A stretch of DNA of 64,000 nt, from NCBI RefSeq assembly GCF_000143885.2, contig NC_018581.1:5146001-5210000 (forward strand), read 5' to 3'. Source of the stretch: Gordonia sp. KTR9. Lineage in GTDB: Bacteria; Actinomycetota; Actinomycetes; Mycobacteriales; Mycobacteriaceae. A program made the position numbers and the translations under genes. Positions 17,394 through 26,967 of the stretch are shown one piece after another (positions within the stretch are counted from its first letter, which is position 1; every line of letters begins with the position of its first letter). The notes beneath the pieces are model-generated. The model was not told where the DNA came from, searched no databases, and was given only the letters and a program-made list of their open reading frames with translations.

Positions 17394-18481
17394 CAGGCAG
17401 ACACCTCCTGTGCCTCGCGTGTGACACACGCGGCCGCAACGACCTCGTCGTCGAAATCCGGTGTGATGGAGCCGTTGTCGTCGAGCATCAGCTCGATCAA
17501 CGCCAGCAGGTTCTTCGAGTACAGCTCACTGGCGTGCTCGGGCATGGTCGCCGGCAGGTTCAGCGGTGCCGCGATCGTCACGTCGTGCTTCACGACGGTC
17601 TGCCCCGGTTCGGTCAACTCGCAGTTGCCGCCGGTCTCGCCCGCGAGGTCGACGACCACGCTGCCCGGCTTCATGCCCTCGACCGCGGCCGCGGTCACCA
17701 GGCGCGGGGCCGGACGGCCCGGCACCAGCGCGGTGGTGATCACCACGTCGAACCCCTTGATGGCGTCTTCGAGCGCTTGCTGCTGCTGTGCGCGCTCATC
17801 CTCGGTGAGCTCACGGGCGTACCCGCCCTCACCGGCCGCGTCGATTCCCAGGTCGAGCCACTGGGCGCCGACCGAACGGACCTGCTCGGCGACCTCGGGA
17901 CGCACGTCGTACCCGGTGGTCCGCGCACCCAGGCGCTTGGCCGTCGCCAATGCCTGCAGACCCGCCACGCCGACGCCGAGTACCAGCACCGTCGCCGGCT
18001 TCACCGTTCCGGCGGCGGTTGTCAGCATCGGGAAGAACCGCGTCGACACATCCGCCGCCACCACGACCGACTTGTAGCCCGCGACGTTGGCCTGCGAGCT
18101 CAGCGCATCCATCACCTGCGCCCGGGAGATACGCGGGATGGCTTCCACCGCATACGCCTCCACACCGGCCGCGCGTAGCGTGCCGATCTGATTGTCGGCG
18201 TTACGCGGCGCGAGGAAACCGATCAGCTTCTGCCCACTGCGCAGTTTCGCGATCTCGGAATCCGACGGCGGCGACACCCGCAGAACCACATCGGCCCCGT
18301 ACGGATCGCCGATCGTCGCTCCGGCTTCGGTGTACGCCTCGTCGGGAATCAGGGCGCCGAGACCGGCCCCCGACTCCACCACGACGGGCACACCCTTGCC
18401 CACCAGCGCGGCAACGACCTTCGGGACCAGCGCCACCCGGCGCTCCCCCTCGGCCGTCTCGCGCACGACACCCACTGTCAT
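17393..18481 (-). CDS. pntAa: NAD(P) transhydrogenase subunit alpha part 1 (NAD-binding)
   Basis: About 362 residues of the soluble NAD(H)-binding domain I, related to alanine dehydrogenase. Visible marks are VGVVRETAEGERRVALVPKVV at the N-terminus, VLVLGVGVAGLQALATAKRLGA (dinucleotide fold, about residue 165) and the mobile-loop region PGRPAPRLVTAAAVEGMKPGSVVVDLA. It sits on the cytoplasmic face of the complex and passes hydride to domain III of PntB. The ATG at 18481 is preferred because AGGTGAG precedes it; a GTG at 18490 is in frame. First gene of pntAa-pntAb-pntB. Confidence 0.95.
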   Translation of the reverse strand: MTVGVVRETAEGERRVALVPKVVAALVGKGVPVVVESGAGLGALIPDEAYTEAGATIGDPYGADVVLRVSPPSDSEIAKLRSGQKLIGFLAPRNADNQIGTLRAAGVEAYAVEAIPRISRAQVMDALSSQANVAGYKSVVVAADVSTRFFPMLTTAAGTVKPATVLVLGVGVAGLQALATAKRLGARTTGYDVRPEVAEQVRSVGAQWLDLGIDAAGEGGYARELTEDERAQQQQALEDAIKGFDVVITTALVPGRPAPRLVTAAAVEGMKPGSVVVDLAGETGGNCELTEPGQTVVKHDVTIAAPLNLPATMPEHASELYSKNLLALIELMLDDNGSITPDFDDEVVAAACVTREAQEVSA

Positions 18482-18490
18482 CTGTCTCAC

Positions 18491-18894
18491 CTGTCTGATC
18501 CGGCGCCGCTCACCGCGGCGCCGCTGGTTGGCGCCTGTGCTCGGCGCGTCTTGTCAACGAGGTGACCTGCTCCCAGATCGTGCAGCTCCGCCATGTGTGT
18601 CGGCGAAACGGACGACCTGGCGCAGGTCACGAGTGCACGGGTGGGACTAGGGATGACTGTCACCCGGCTCACATAAATGTGCGTTGAACATAACATGCGT
18701 TCTCAGCGGGAACTCAGGTGAGTCAGATACCTCACTCAACCCTTGACGCTGCGGTTTCGCTCATTTCTGGACACATGTCTGAACAGGTGTCGTCCGCCCG
18801 CCTTCCTTCGGAACACCCCGCGGCCGCCAGCTCGGAGGAGCACCCACCCGTCGAACCCCTCCGGTCCGGCGCTCGAGAGCTCTTCCCTCCGCTG
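18491..18894. other. 404-bp gap: pntAa upstream region, no gene
   Basis: Between the pntAa start and the 3' end of the TetR gene no credible coding sequence is seen; open frames here lack ribosome sites or only mirror the TetR gene. An AT-rich patch at about 18670-18700 (ACATAAATGTGCGTTGAACATAA region) is the most likely site of the pntAa promoter on the minus strand. A GC-rich inverted repeat GGCGCC...GGCGCC lies near 18500-18525, in what would be the pntAa leader. Confidence 0.4.
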
Positions 18895-19479
18895 TCATTC
18901 CAGGTCGCGAAAGGCGATGTCGAGCAACTCCAGCCTCGAACGATCATCCGGATCGTCGGCCCACGCGATCATGGCCAGCTGGAAAGCGGCAAGGCTGGCT
19001 TCGACCAGCACGTGAGCTCGAAGATCGGCGTCCGTGCCCCGAAGCCGTTCCGCGACAATCGGCGTGAGCAGTTCCGCCCACGCCAGGTGCTTCTCGACAT
19101 TGCGGGCGCGCAGCGTCGACGTGCTCGACAACAGGCGCATCGCGACCCGGTAGCGGGGTGCTGACGATCCCTGTTCGACCAATTCCGAGTACGCGGCGTG
19201 CAAGGACTTCAGAACCGGCTCGTCGCCGTTCCGCGCGAGGAGCGCATCCCGCACGAACTCGCCGTTGGCCTCGAGCATGCCGATCACCAGGTCCTCCTTG
19301 GCCGGGAAGTAGCGATGCACACTGCGCGCCGACACGCCGGCGACTTCGGCGATCTGCTCGATCGTCACGGCCTCGAAACCCTGTTCGGCGAACAGATCGA
19401 TCGCCACATCGGACAGGCGCTGCCGCACGGCATCCCTGGCTACTGCGCGAAGTCCTCCGGAAGCGTCGCCCACACTCAT
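18895..19479 (-). CDS. TetR family transcriptional regulator
   Basis: 194 residues. The N-terminal helix-turn-helix domain is canonical: LSDVAIDLFAEQGFEAVTIEQIAEVAGVSARSVHRYFPAKEDLV (about residues 24-67). The C-terminal helical domain resembles the MftR-type C-terminal region and should bind a small ligand; the ligand is unknown. The ATG at 19479 was chosen with GGGGTG upstream. It is divergent from an aldo-keto reductase/SDR pair, and a 15-bp inverted repeat sits in the shared intergenic region, so it probably represses both itself and that pair. Confidence 0.93.
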   Translation of the reverse strand: MSVGDASGGLRAVARDAVRQRLSDVAIDLFAEQGFEAVTIEQIAEVAGVSARSVHRYFPAKEDLVIGMLEANGEFVRDALLARNGDEPVLKSLHAAYSELVEQGSSAPRYRVAMRLLSSTSTLRARNVEKHLAWAELLTPIVAERLRGTDADLRAHVLVEASLAAFQLAMIAWADDPDDRSRLELLDIAFRDLE

Positions 19480-19535
19480 CACCCCACCCTAACGGCCTGA
19501 CAGAGACTGCGGACCGTGTCGCTGTCCGACTTGAT

Positions 19536-19550
19536 TGTCAGATTCTGACA
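19536..19550. promoter_or_regulatory. inverted repeat, probable TetR operator
   Basis: TGTCAG (19536-19541) and CTGACA (19545-19550) are perfect complements with a 3-base spacer. The site lies between the divergent TetR gene and the aldo-keto reductase gene, 42 bp before the latter's ATG. Position and symmetry fit a TetR dimer site; no binding data are available. Confidence 0.7.
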
Positions 19551-19591
19551 CATATGACGTAGTGTGACTTTCAGCGACGAAAGGACAGGTC

Positions 19592-20521
19592 ATGCGGACA
19601 CGCGAACTCGGACGCCAGGGACTCACCACGTCAGTGCTCGGCTATGGCGCGATGCGCATCGCACTGGGGACCGACACCAGCACGGACGACGCGTCGATCG
19701 CGGCGATCCGCCGCGCCGTCGACGACGGTGTCACGCTCTTCGACACCGCGGAACTGTATGGCTGGGGCAGGGGCGAGCGGCTGCTGGGCAGAGCGCTCGC
19801 GCCCGTTCGCGACGACGTCACGATCGCGACGAAGTTCGGTTTCGAGCCGCCCCTGAAGCCGAACTCTCGACCCGACCACATACGCGATGTCGTCGACAAC
19901 AGCCTCCGCCACCTCGGAGTCGATCACATCGACGTGCTCTATCAGCACATCGACGACCCGGCGGTGCCGATCGAGGAAGTCGTCGGGGTGATGACGGAGT
20001 ACGTGGACGCCGGCAAGGTCAAATACCTGGGCTTGTCCAACACGAACGCGGAGAACATCCGCCGGGCCCATTCCATGCACCCGATCAGCGTCGTGCAGAC
20101 CGAGTACTCGATCTTCTCCCGTGAGTCCGAGGCGGTTCTGGACTTGCTCGAGGAACTGGGCATCGGCCTCGTCGCCTATGCCCCGCTCGCACGAGGATTC
20201 TTGACCGGAGCCGTGCAGCCCCGAGATGCCCTGGCGGCCGACGACTTCCGCCGTCGCTCACCGTGGTGGCGACCGGGCAACTTCGAGGCGAATCTCGACA
20301 TCGTCAGGCGGCTGGCCGACCTCGCCCAGGACAAAGGTGTGACTCTTTCACAGCTGGCGTTGGCGTGGCTCGTCGCCCGGAAGCCGTACATCGTCCCCAT
20401 CCCCGGATCCGGCGACGCCGAGCGGGTTGCACAGAACAACGCCTCCGCCGACCTCGAGCTCAGCGTCGACGATCTCGCCCGTATCGACCGGATCGCCCCG
20501 CACGGCGGCATCGCTGACTGA
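19592..20521 (+). CDS. aldo/keto reductase
   Basis: 309 residues forming an NADPH-dependent TIM barrel. The catalytic tetrad can be placed: Asp in LFDTAELYG with Tyr four residues on, Lys in VTIATKFGFEP and His in DVLYQHIDDP. The cofactor-binding end is IPGSGDAERVAQNNASADLELS. It belongs to the AKR13-like group that reduces aldehydes. AGGACAGGTC just upstream supports the ATG. It is followed 72 bp later by an SDR gene, and the pair is likely controlled by the divergent TetR. Confidence 0.93.
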   Translation: MRTRELGRQGLTTSVLGYGAMRIALGTDTSTDDASIAAIRRAVDDGVTLFDTAELYGWGRGERLLGRALAPVRDDVTIATKFGFEPPLKPNSRPDHIRDVVDNSLRHLGVDHIDVLYQHIDDPAVPIEEVVGVMTEYVDAGKVKYLGLSNTNAENIRRAHSMHPISVVQTEYSIFSRESEAVLDLLEELGIGLVAYAPLARGFLTGAVQPRDALAADDFRRRSPWWRPGNFEANLDIVRRLADLAQDKGVTLSQLALAWLVARKPYIVPIPGSGDAERVAQNNASADLELSVDDLARIDRIAPHGGIAD

Positions 20522-20593
20522 CGGTCAATTCAGCTGTCGCAGTACAAGTTCTGCGCCACCAGTTCACGAAGTAACCAATAGAAAGAGGAAGAC

Positions 20594-21361
20594 ATGTCCG
20601 GTTCACGACTCAGCGGCAAACGTACACTCATCACCGGTGGAACCACCGGCATCGGGCTCGCCACGGCGAAGCTGTTTCTGTCCGAGGGCGCCCGCGTGGT
20701 GATCACCGGCGTCAACCCGACGTCGTTGGCGCAGGCGCAGGAGGAGCTGGGATCCGAGGTCCTCGTCGTGGCCGCCGATTCAGCGTCGGTGGAGGCACAG
20801 CGCCGACTCGCAGCCACGATCGCCGATCACTACGGCCGGCTCGACGTCGCGTTCCTGAACGCAGGGGTGTCGGTGTGGCAGCCCATGGAGAACTGGGACG
20901 AGGAGAGCTACGACCGAGTCTTCGACATCAACGTGAAGGGTCCCTACTTCCTCACCCAAGCGCTGATGCCCGTCTTCGCCGACCCGGCGTCGGTGGTCCT
21001 CAACACCTCGGTCAACGCCCATGTGGGGTCCGCGAACTCGAGTGTGTACGGTGCGTCCAAAGCGGCACTGCTCAACCTGTCCAAGACGCTCACTAGCGAG
21101 TTCCTCAGCCGCGGAGTGCGTTTCAACGCCGTCAGTCCCGGTCCGGTCGAGACCCCGCTGTACGACAAGATGGGCTTACCCGTCGAGCATCGCGATCAGA
21201 TGGCCACCAACATCACCGCCGGCATCCCGGCCGGGCGATTCGGGACCGCGGACGAGGTCGCGCGCGCCGTCCTCTACCTGGCGTCGGATGAATCGGCATG
21301 GACGGTGGGCTCTGAGATCGTGGTGGACGGCGGTCGGATGCTGAACGGGGAGCGTGCCTGA
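20594..21361 (+). CDS. SDR family oxidoreductase
   Basis: 255 residues of the classical short-chain dehydrogenase type. The cofactor motif TGGTTGIG is at about residues 13-20, the NAG motif in VAFLNAGVSVWQ, the catalytic Ser in VLNTSVNAH and the YGASKAA pair near residue 155. The C-terminal GSEIVVDGGRML is typical. A clear AGAGGAAG ribosome site precedes the ATG. It probably works with the upstream aldo-keto reductase in detoxifying a carbonyl compound; the substrate is unknown. Confidence 0.93.
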   Translation: MSGSRLSGKRTLITGGTTGIGLATAKLFLSEGARVVITGVNPTSLAQAQEELGSEVLVVAADSASVEAQRRLAATIADHYGRLDVAFLNAGVSVWQPMENWDEESYDRVFDINVKGPYFLTQALMPVFADPASVVLNTSVNAHVGSANSSVYGASKAALLNLSKTLTSEFLSRGVRFNAVSPGPVETPLYDKMGLPVEHRDQMATNITAGIPAGRFGTADEVARAVLYLASDESAWTVGSEIVVDGGRMLNGERA

Positions 21362-21392
21362 GGGTCCTCCTCGAATCGCAGGACCCTCGAGG

Positions 21393-22976
21393 TCAGACGA
21401 TGGTGTACGTGCGGTCGTCCAGCCCGCTTGCACCGTCGGGCGCCGGCGCCTGGTAGCGCTCGATCTGCGGTTTCCCCTGCTGATCGATCGCCCGGCATTC
21501 AAGGGTGTGGTTGCCCTTCGTCGCCTGCCAGACGAACTTCCATTGCCGCCAGGTGTCGATGCTGTATTCCGTGGTCAGCTCGGCGGGCTGCCATGGCCCC
21601 TGGTCGACGCGCACCTCGACGCGCTCGACACCGGTGTGCTGGGCCCATGCGGTGCCGGCGACGACTACCTCGCCTGCCGGGTGCTCGGTTCCGTCGGCTG
21701 GACGGTCGAAGCGCGAGGCCATCTTGATCGGTCCGAGCGCCGACCACCCCCGTGTGGTCCAGTAGGCGTTGGCCTCGGAGAAGCGCGTGATCTCCCAATC
21801 GACGACCCACTTCGTCGCCGAGACATATCCGTACAGCCCAGGCACCACCTGCCGGACCGGATATCCGTGCTCGAGGGGAAGCGGCGAGTCGTTCATCCCC
21901 ACGGCGAGAAGGGCGTCACGTCCGTCGGTGACCGCCGAAATCGGTGTGCCGCAAGTCCAACCGTCGACGCTGGTGGACAGCAGCATGTCGGCGCCGGGCC
22001 GCACACCCGCGAGGTCGAGGACCTCGCGCATCGGCACCCCCAGCCACTTGGCGTTGCCGACGAGATCGCCGCCGACCTCGTTCGACACGCAGGCGAGGGT
22101 CACGATCCGCTCGGTCATCGGCATGGCGAGCAGGTCATCCCAGGACAGTGTCACCTCGCGGTCCACGTCTCCGTGAATCCGCAGTCGCCACTCACCGGTG
22201 GTCAGCGTGGGGACCTGTAGCGCCGTGTCGATTCGATAGAAATCGGCGTTGTCGGTCATGAAAGGTGTTGCGCCCGAGACCTTGAGCTGCGCACCTGCCG
22301 GGATGGGCGGCGCCTTCTCGGCCGCGCGCGGCAACAGAACCCGGGCGCGGTCGGCGACGACGCCCGCCGTGTCGGCGAGCACCCGTCGGGCCACGACACC
22401 GACCACGACCGCGGCAGCCGCCACGCCGCCCGCGGTGAGCACGAAGCGGCGCGTGAATGCCGACCGTGCAGCCGGTTTCGGCGTGTCATCCGCGGAGTCG
22501 GTGTCGGTCTCGGCGGCCGGCGGCTCGTCGGAACCCATTTGCGCGATCAGGACCCGCAGCACGACGACCCCGACCACCCCGGCGACGATCGACGGCAGCG
22601 CGTGGGTCCAGGTCGCATCCGGCCGGTTCATCGCGGCGAGCACCCCGACCAGCCCGAAGCCCGCGATCACCAGGGAGCCGAGCGGGGGTCGTCGCCGTTC
22701 GAGGTATCCGCACGCCGCCGCGAGCACCGCGATGAGGATGCCCATGCCGATGAACAGCGCCAGCTTGTCGGCGACCCCGAACGTCTCGATCGCCCACTTG
22801 CGGACCGCCTCGGGCGAATGGTCGACGACCGTGGATCCCACGGCGAAGTAGGGGGACGCGTCCGGCGACACGGGAACGGCGGCCAGTTCGCCCGCGGCCA
22901 GCGCCGCACCGACGGCGACCACACCCGCCAGCGCGGGAGCCGGCGAGGTTGCATGACGCGTCGTGATCGAGGGCAT
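21393..22976 (-). CDS. membrane-anchored molybdopterin-dependent oxidoreductase (sulfite oxidase family)
   Basis: About 527 residues. Residues 1-200 hold four or five hydrophobic helices (for example PALAGVVAVGAALAAGELAA and LVIAGFGLVGVLAAMN), ending in a helix after TRRFVLTAGG. The molybdopterin domain follows (about 245-430) with the molybdenum-ligand cysteine in VTLACVSNEVGGDLVG and GYPVRQVVPGLYGY. A C-terminal Mo-co dimerisation domain closes the protein. Such proteins face the outside of the membrane and oxidise small inorganic or thiol/sulfoxide substrates; the substrate here is unknown. The start at 22976 is tentative, and an upstream ATG at 23066 also exists. Confidence 0.9.
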   Translation of the reverse strand: MPSITTRHATSPAPALAGVVAVGAALAAGELAAVPVSPDASPYFAVGSTVVDHSPEAVRKWAIETFGVADKLALFIGMGILIAVLAAACGYLERRRPPLGSLVIAGFGLVGVLAAMNRPDATWTHALPSIVAGVVGVVVLRVLIAQMGSDEPPAAETDTDSADDTPKPAARSAFTRRFVLTAGGVAAAAVVVGVVARRVLADTAGVVADRARVLLPRAAEKAPPIPAGAQLKVSGATPFMTDNADFYRIDTALQVPTLTTGEWRLRIHGDVDREVTLSWDDLLAMPMTERIVTLACVSNEVGGDLVGNAKWLGVPMREVLDLAGVRPGADMLLSTSVDGWTCGTPISAVTDGRDALLAVGMNDSPLPLEHGYPVRQVVPGLYGYVSATKWVVDWEITRFSEANAYWTTRGWSALGPIKMASRFDRPADGTEHPAGEVVVAGTAWAQHTGVERVEVRVDQGPWQPAELTTEYSIDTWRQWKFVWQATKGNHTLECRAIDQQGKPQIERYQAPAPDGASGLDDRTYTIV

Positions 22977-23079
22977 ATTTCTTGATAGCGGAGGAACCTG
23001 TGAATACGCCGTGTGCGATCGGTTCCGAGACCGGGCGGTGACCATCCGGGCATACCGCCGCACCAATCGTTACCAGAGA

Positions 23080-23095
23080 CTAGAACAGGTTCTAG
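23080..23095. promoter_or_regulatory. KstR-type operator upstream of steroid flavoprotein gene
   Basis: CTAGAACAGGTTCTAG is a perfect 16-bp palindrome containing TAGAACAGGTTCTA. This fits the consensus TNNAACNNGTTNNA of KstR, the TetR-family repressor of cholesterol catabolism in mycobacteria and rhodococci. It ends 22 bp before the ATG of the flavoprotein gene and lies in the gap shared with the divergent molybdopterin oxidoreductase. Confidence 0.85.
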
Positions 23096-23117
23096 TTTGT
23101 CGGCTAATCTGATCCGC

Positions 23118-24590
23118 ATGGCTACCAGCACCGAGATCCCGGAGACCGTCGCACTCGATTCGGTGAGCGAGTTCTCCGACGAGGTCGACGTCGTCGTGAT
23201 CGGATTCGGCATCGCCGGCGGATGTGCGGCCGCCGAGGCCGCCGCCAACGGCGCGCGCGTACTGCTGCTCGAACGCGCCGCGGCACCCGGCGGCACCACG
23301 TCGCTGTCCGGCGGATTCTTCTACCTCGGCGGGGGCACCGCCGTCCAGAAGGCCACCGGCCAGGACGACTCCGTCGAGGAGATGGAGAAGTACCTCACCG
23401 CGGTGTCGCTGGATCCCGAGGCAGACAAGATCCATGCCTACTGCGCCGACAGTGTCGACCACTTCAACTGGCTCGAAGGCCTGGGCTTCACCTTCGAGCG
23501 CAGCTTCTACCCCGAGAAGGCCGTCATCCAGCCCGGCACCGAAGGACTGATGTTCACCGGCAACGAGAAGGTCTGGCCGTTCAAGGACCAGGCCGTTCCC
23601 GCACCCCGCGGACACAAGGTGCCGGTGCCCGGCGAGACCGGCGGCGCGAAGCTGGTGATCGACCTGCTCGTCTCCCGGCTCGACGAGCTGGGTGCGGAGG
23701 TCCGGTATGAGACCGGCGCCCGGCAACTGGTCGTCGACGATAACGGAGCGGTTGTCGGCGTGACGTGGAAGACCCCCGATGCGGAGGGCGTCATCCGCGC
23801 CGACTCGGTGATCATCGCCGCCGGCGGCTTCGTCATGAACCCCGACATGGTCGCCGAACACACCCCGCATCTCGCCGAGAAACCGTTCGTGCTCGGCAAC
23901 ACCTACGACGACGGTCTCGGCCTGCGCATGGGCCGATCCGTCGGCGCCGCACTGAAATACATGGACAAGGCATTCATCACCGCCCCCATCTACCCGCCCG
24001 CGAGCATGGTCATGGGTGTCATCGTGAACAAGTTCGGTGACCGGTTCGTCACCGAGGACTCCTACCACGCGAGAACATCGGGATTCGTTCTCGAGCAGCC
24101 GGATTCCGTCGCCTACCTCATCGTCAACGAGTCGCACATGAACGAGAAGCAGAACTACCTCGTCCCGCTGATCGACGGCTGGGAGACCATCGAGGAGATG
24201 GAACGGGACCTCGGCATCCCCGAAGGCAGGTTGCAGGCGACCATGGCCCGCTACAACGAGAACGCCGCGAAGAAAGAGGACCCCGACTTCCACAAGGCCG
24301 CCGAGTTCCTCGAGCCGCAGGACACCGGGCCGTGGGCGGCCTACGACCTGTCACTCGGCAAGGCCATGTATGCGGGATTCACGATGGGCGGAATGGCGAC
24401 CTCGATCGACGGCGAGGTGCTCGACGAATCGGGGACCGTGATCACCGGCCTGTACGCGGCCGGTGCCAGCGCCACCAACATCGCACAGGACTGCAAAGGA
24501 TACTGCAGCGGAACGCAATTGGGCGAGGGGTCCTACTTCGGACGCCGTGCCGGGCGGCACGCCGCCGCACGGGTCACCGCCAGCGCGTGA
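23118..24590 (+). CDS. FAD-dependent 3-ketosteroid dehydrogenase, probably delta4-(5alpha) type
   Basis: 490 residues of the KSTD/fumarate-reductase flavoprotein family. The FAD-binding motif VVIGFGIAGGCAAAEAAANG is near residue 27, followed by LLLERAAAPGGTTSLSGG. Near the end lie MGGMATSIDGEVL and GLYAAGASATNIAQDCKGYC. The Tyr-x-Ser in GYCSG (Tyr462, Ser464) and a tyrosine at 316 sit about where Tyr319, Tyr466 and Ser468 are reported for the Rhodococcus delta4-(5alpha)-ketosteroid dehydrogenase of similar length. That enzyme desaturates 5alpha-reduced 3-ketosteroids. A KstR-type operator just upstream supports a steroid role. A generic KSTD-like flavoprotein is the alternative. Confidence 0.82.
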   Translation: MATSTEIPETVALDSVSEFSDEVDVVVIGFGIAGGCAAAEAAANGARVLLLERAAAPGGTTSLSGGFFYLGGGTAVQKATGQDDSVEEMEKYLTAVSLDPEADKIHAYCADSVDHFNWLEGLGFTFERSFYPEKAVIQPGTEGLMFTGNEKVWPFKDQAVPAPRGHKVPVPGETGGAKLVIDLLVSRLDELGAEVRYETGARQLVVDDNGAVVGVTWKTPDAEGVIRADSVIIAAGGFVMNPDMVAEHTPHLAEKPFVLGNTYDDGLGLRMGRSVGAALKYMDKAFITAPIYPPASMVMGVIVNKFGDRFVTEDSYHARTSGFVLEQPDSVAYLIVNESHMNEKQNYLVPLIDGWETIEEMERDLGIPEGRLQATMARYNENAAKKEDPDFHKAAEFLEPQDTGPWAAYDLSLGKAMYAGFTMGGMATSIDGEVLDESGTVITGLYAAGASATNIAQDCKGYCSGTQLGEGSYFGRRAGRHAAARVTASA

Positions 24591-24607
24591 GGGTCGGCGA
24601 CCCCGGT

Positions 24608-24677
24608 CGAAAACCGCCCCTCCAGCTCACCGCAGACTGCGGAGCGTCGTCGGCGCTGCCGGCGAGGGCGGTTTTCG
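24608..24677. terminator. bidirectional terminator between convergent genes
   Basis: CGAAAACCGCCC (24608-24619) and GGGCGGTTTTCG (24666-24677) form a 12-bp stem around a 46-base, partly self-complementary loop. The stem fills the gap between the stop of the flavoprotein gene (24590) and the end of copA (24679). The AAAA/TTTT run in the stem gives a short T tract in both directions. Confidence 0.65.
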
Positions 24678-24678
24678 G

Positions 24679-26967
24679 TCACCGCCCCGGCGTGAACCCG
24701 CGAAGTCGCAGGCTGTTGCCGACGACGAAGACCGACGAGAGGGCCATCGCCGCGCCGGCGATCATCGGGTTCAGCATGCCCGCGGCGGCGAGTGGAATGG
24801 CCGCGACGTTGTATCCGAAGGCCCAGAACAGGTTTCCCTTGATGGTGCCGAGGGTGCGACGCGCGAGCCGGATCGCGTCGGCGACCGCGCGCAGGTCGCC
24901 ACTCACGACGGTCAGATCGCTGGCAGCCATCGCGACGTCGGTGCCCGTCCCCATCGCGAGCCCCAGATCGGCCTGGGCGAGTGCGGCGGCGTCGTTGATC
25001 CCGTCGCCGACCATCGCCACCACATGACCCTGCTCCTGTAGTTCGGCGATCACCTCGAGCTTGCGGCGTGGACTGACGCCTGCGGTGACGTCGTCGATGC
25101 CGACGCTCGACGCCACCGCCCGGGCGGCACCCTCGTTGTCGCCGGTGAGCAGCTTCGGCGTCAGTCCCAGCCGCCGGAACTCGGCGACGGCCGCGGCGGA
25201 CGACGGTTTGACCCGGTCGGCCACCGCGAGCACGGCAACGGGAACCGGTTGCGCAGCTGCGGTTTCGGATGCACCGTCGGAGGCCAGCACCACGACCGCG
25301 GTCGCGCCGTCGGATTCGGCGGTGGCGACCGCGTCGTCGAGTGTGTGTGGCAGGGGGACATCGACCTTGCTCGGTGACACGACCTCGACCAGCCGGTCGC
25401 CGACCATCCCGGCCACACCGGCGCCCTGCGTCGAAACGAAATCGCGTACGTGCGAGTCGATGTGGTCGCGCCCGGCGTCGACGACGGCCGCCGCGATCGG
25501 ATGTTCCGACCCCGATTCCACCGACGCCGCCCATCCCAGGACCTGCTCGGTCTCGTAGCCGTCGACGACGGTGATCCCGGACACCGACATCTCTCCTGTC
25601 GTCACCGTGCCCGTCTTGTCCAGCACGATGGTGTCCACCCTCCGCGTCGACTCGAGCACCTCCGGACCCTTCAGCAGGATGCCCAGTTGCGCACCCCGTC
25701 CGGTACCGACCATCAGCGCGGTCGGCGTGGCGAGCCCGAGCGCGCACGGGCACGCGATGATGAGGACTGCGACGGCGGCGGTGAACGCGAAGGTGACATC
25801 GCCACCGGCGAAGTCGGTCGTGGACGCCACCCCGAGCCAGAAGCCAAGCGTGGCAAGCGCGATCGCGATCACGATCGGGACGAACACCGAGGAGATCCGA
25901 TCGGCCAACCGCTGGACGTCGGCCTTGCCCTCCTGCGCCGCCGTCACCATACGGGCCATCTGGGCGAGCGCGGTGTCCGAACCCACGGCGGTCGCGCGGA
26001 CGACGAGCAGACCGCTGGTGTTGACGGTCGCGCCGACCACCGAGTCACCGGCGGTGACCTCGACCGGCACCGATTCTCCGGAGACCATCGACGCGTCGAC
26101 GGCCGACGCACCGTCGACGACGACGCCGTCGGTGGCGATCTTCTCACCGGGTCGTACGACGAACTCGTCGCCGACTGCCAACTGCGCGATGGGGATTCGG
26201 TTCTCGTCGCCGCCGGGCCGCCGAACGACCACGTCCTTGGCCCCGAGATCCATCAGCGCGGCGAGCGCGTCACCGGCGCGCCGTTTGGCGCGCTTCTCGA
26301 AGTAGCGTCCGGCCAGCAGGAAGGTCGTGACGCCGGCCGCGGCCTCGAGGTAGATGTGCGACGACCCGTCGGTCCGCTGTGGCAGGAGATCGAAGCCGTG
26401 GGTGAGTCCGGGAGTGCCCGCGGTCCCGAGGAACAGCGCGTACAGCGACCATCCGAACGCCGCGAGGGTACCGACCGACACGAGGGTGTCCATCGTCGTC
26501 GCGCCGTGGCGGAGGTTGATCCACGCCGCCCGGTGGAACGGGTAGGCACCCCACACGACGACCGGCGCGGCGAGGGTCAGGGACAGCCACTGCCAGTAGG
26601 TGAACTGCAACGCCGGGACCATCGCGAGCGCGATCACCGGCACCGACAGGATCGCCGACACGATCAGGCGTTGCCGAAGGCCGTCCAGCTCGGGATCGCC
26701 GGACCCCGCCGGGACGTGTTCCGTGGCGTCTGCCGGCGGGTCGGGCAGGATCGGCGAGGCATCGTAACCGGCGGCCCGGACCACCTCGACGAGGTCCCCG
26801 GCCGCCAGGCCGGCGGGCACTTCGACGTGGGCGCGCTCGGTCGCGTAGTTCACCGATGCGGTCACGCCGTCGAGCTTGTTGAGCTTGCGCTCGATGCGGT
26901 TGGCGCAGGACGCGCAGGTCATCCCGGAGATGTCCAGGTCGACCAGTTGCCCGGTGCTCGCGGTCAT
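24679..26967 (-). CDS. copA: copper-exporting P1B-type ATPase
   Basis: 762 residues. One N-terminal heavy-metal-associated domain with GMTCASC (about 14-20) precedes eight membrane helices. The transmembrane metal site is CPC in [20 protein letters not shown]. The phosphorylated aspartate is in [18 protein letters not shown] marks the nucleotide domain, and [16 protein letters not shown] the hinge. CPC with a GMTCASC domain indicates Cu+ export. GGAGGTGATC upstream fixes the ATG, which overlaps the stop of the small gene before it. It is the last gene of the csoR-copZ-small protein-copA cluster. Confidence 0.95.
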   Translation of the reverse strand: MTASTGQLVDLDISGMTCASCANRIERKLNKLDGVTASVNYATERAHVEVPAGLAAGDLVEVVRAAGYDASPILPDPPADATEHVPAGSGDPELDGLRQRLIVSAILSVPVIALAMVPALQFTYWQWLSLTLAAPVVVWGAYPFHRAAWINLRHGATTMDTLVSVGTLAAFGWSLYALFLGTAGTPGLTHGFDLLPQRTDGSSHIYLEAAAGVTTFLLAGRYFEKRAKRRAGDALAALMDLGAKDVVVRRPGGDENRIPIAQLAVGDEFVVRPGEKIATDGVVVDGASAVDASMVSGESVPVEVTAGDSVVGATVNTSGLLVVRATAVGSDTALAQMARMVTAAQEGKADVQRLADRISSVFVPIVIAIALATLGFWLGVASTTDFAGGDVTFAFTAAVAVLIIACPCALGLATPTALMVGTGRGAQLGILLKGPEVLESTRRVDTIVLDKTGTVTTGEMSVSGITVVDGYETEQVLGWAASVESGSEHPIAAAVVDAGRDHIDSHVRDFVSTQGAGVAGMVGDRLVEVVSPSKVDVPLPHTLDDAVATAESDGATAVVVLASDGASETAAAQPVPVAVLAVADRVKPSSAAAVAEFRRLGLTPKLLTGDNEGAARAVASSVGIDDVTAGVSPRRKLEVIAELQEQGHVVAMVGDGINDAAALAQADLGLAMGTGTDVAMAASDLTVVSGDLRAVADAIRLARRTLGTIKGNLFWAFGYNVAAIPLAAAGMLNPMIAGAAMALSSVFVVGNSLRLRGFTPGR

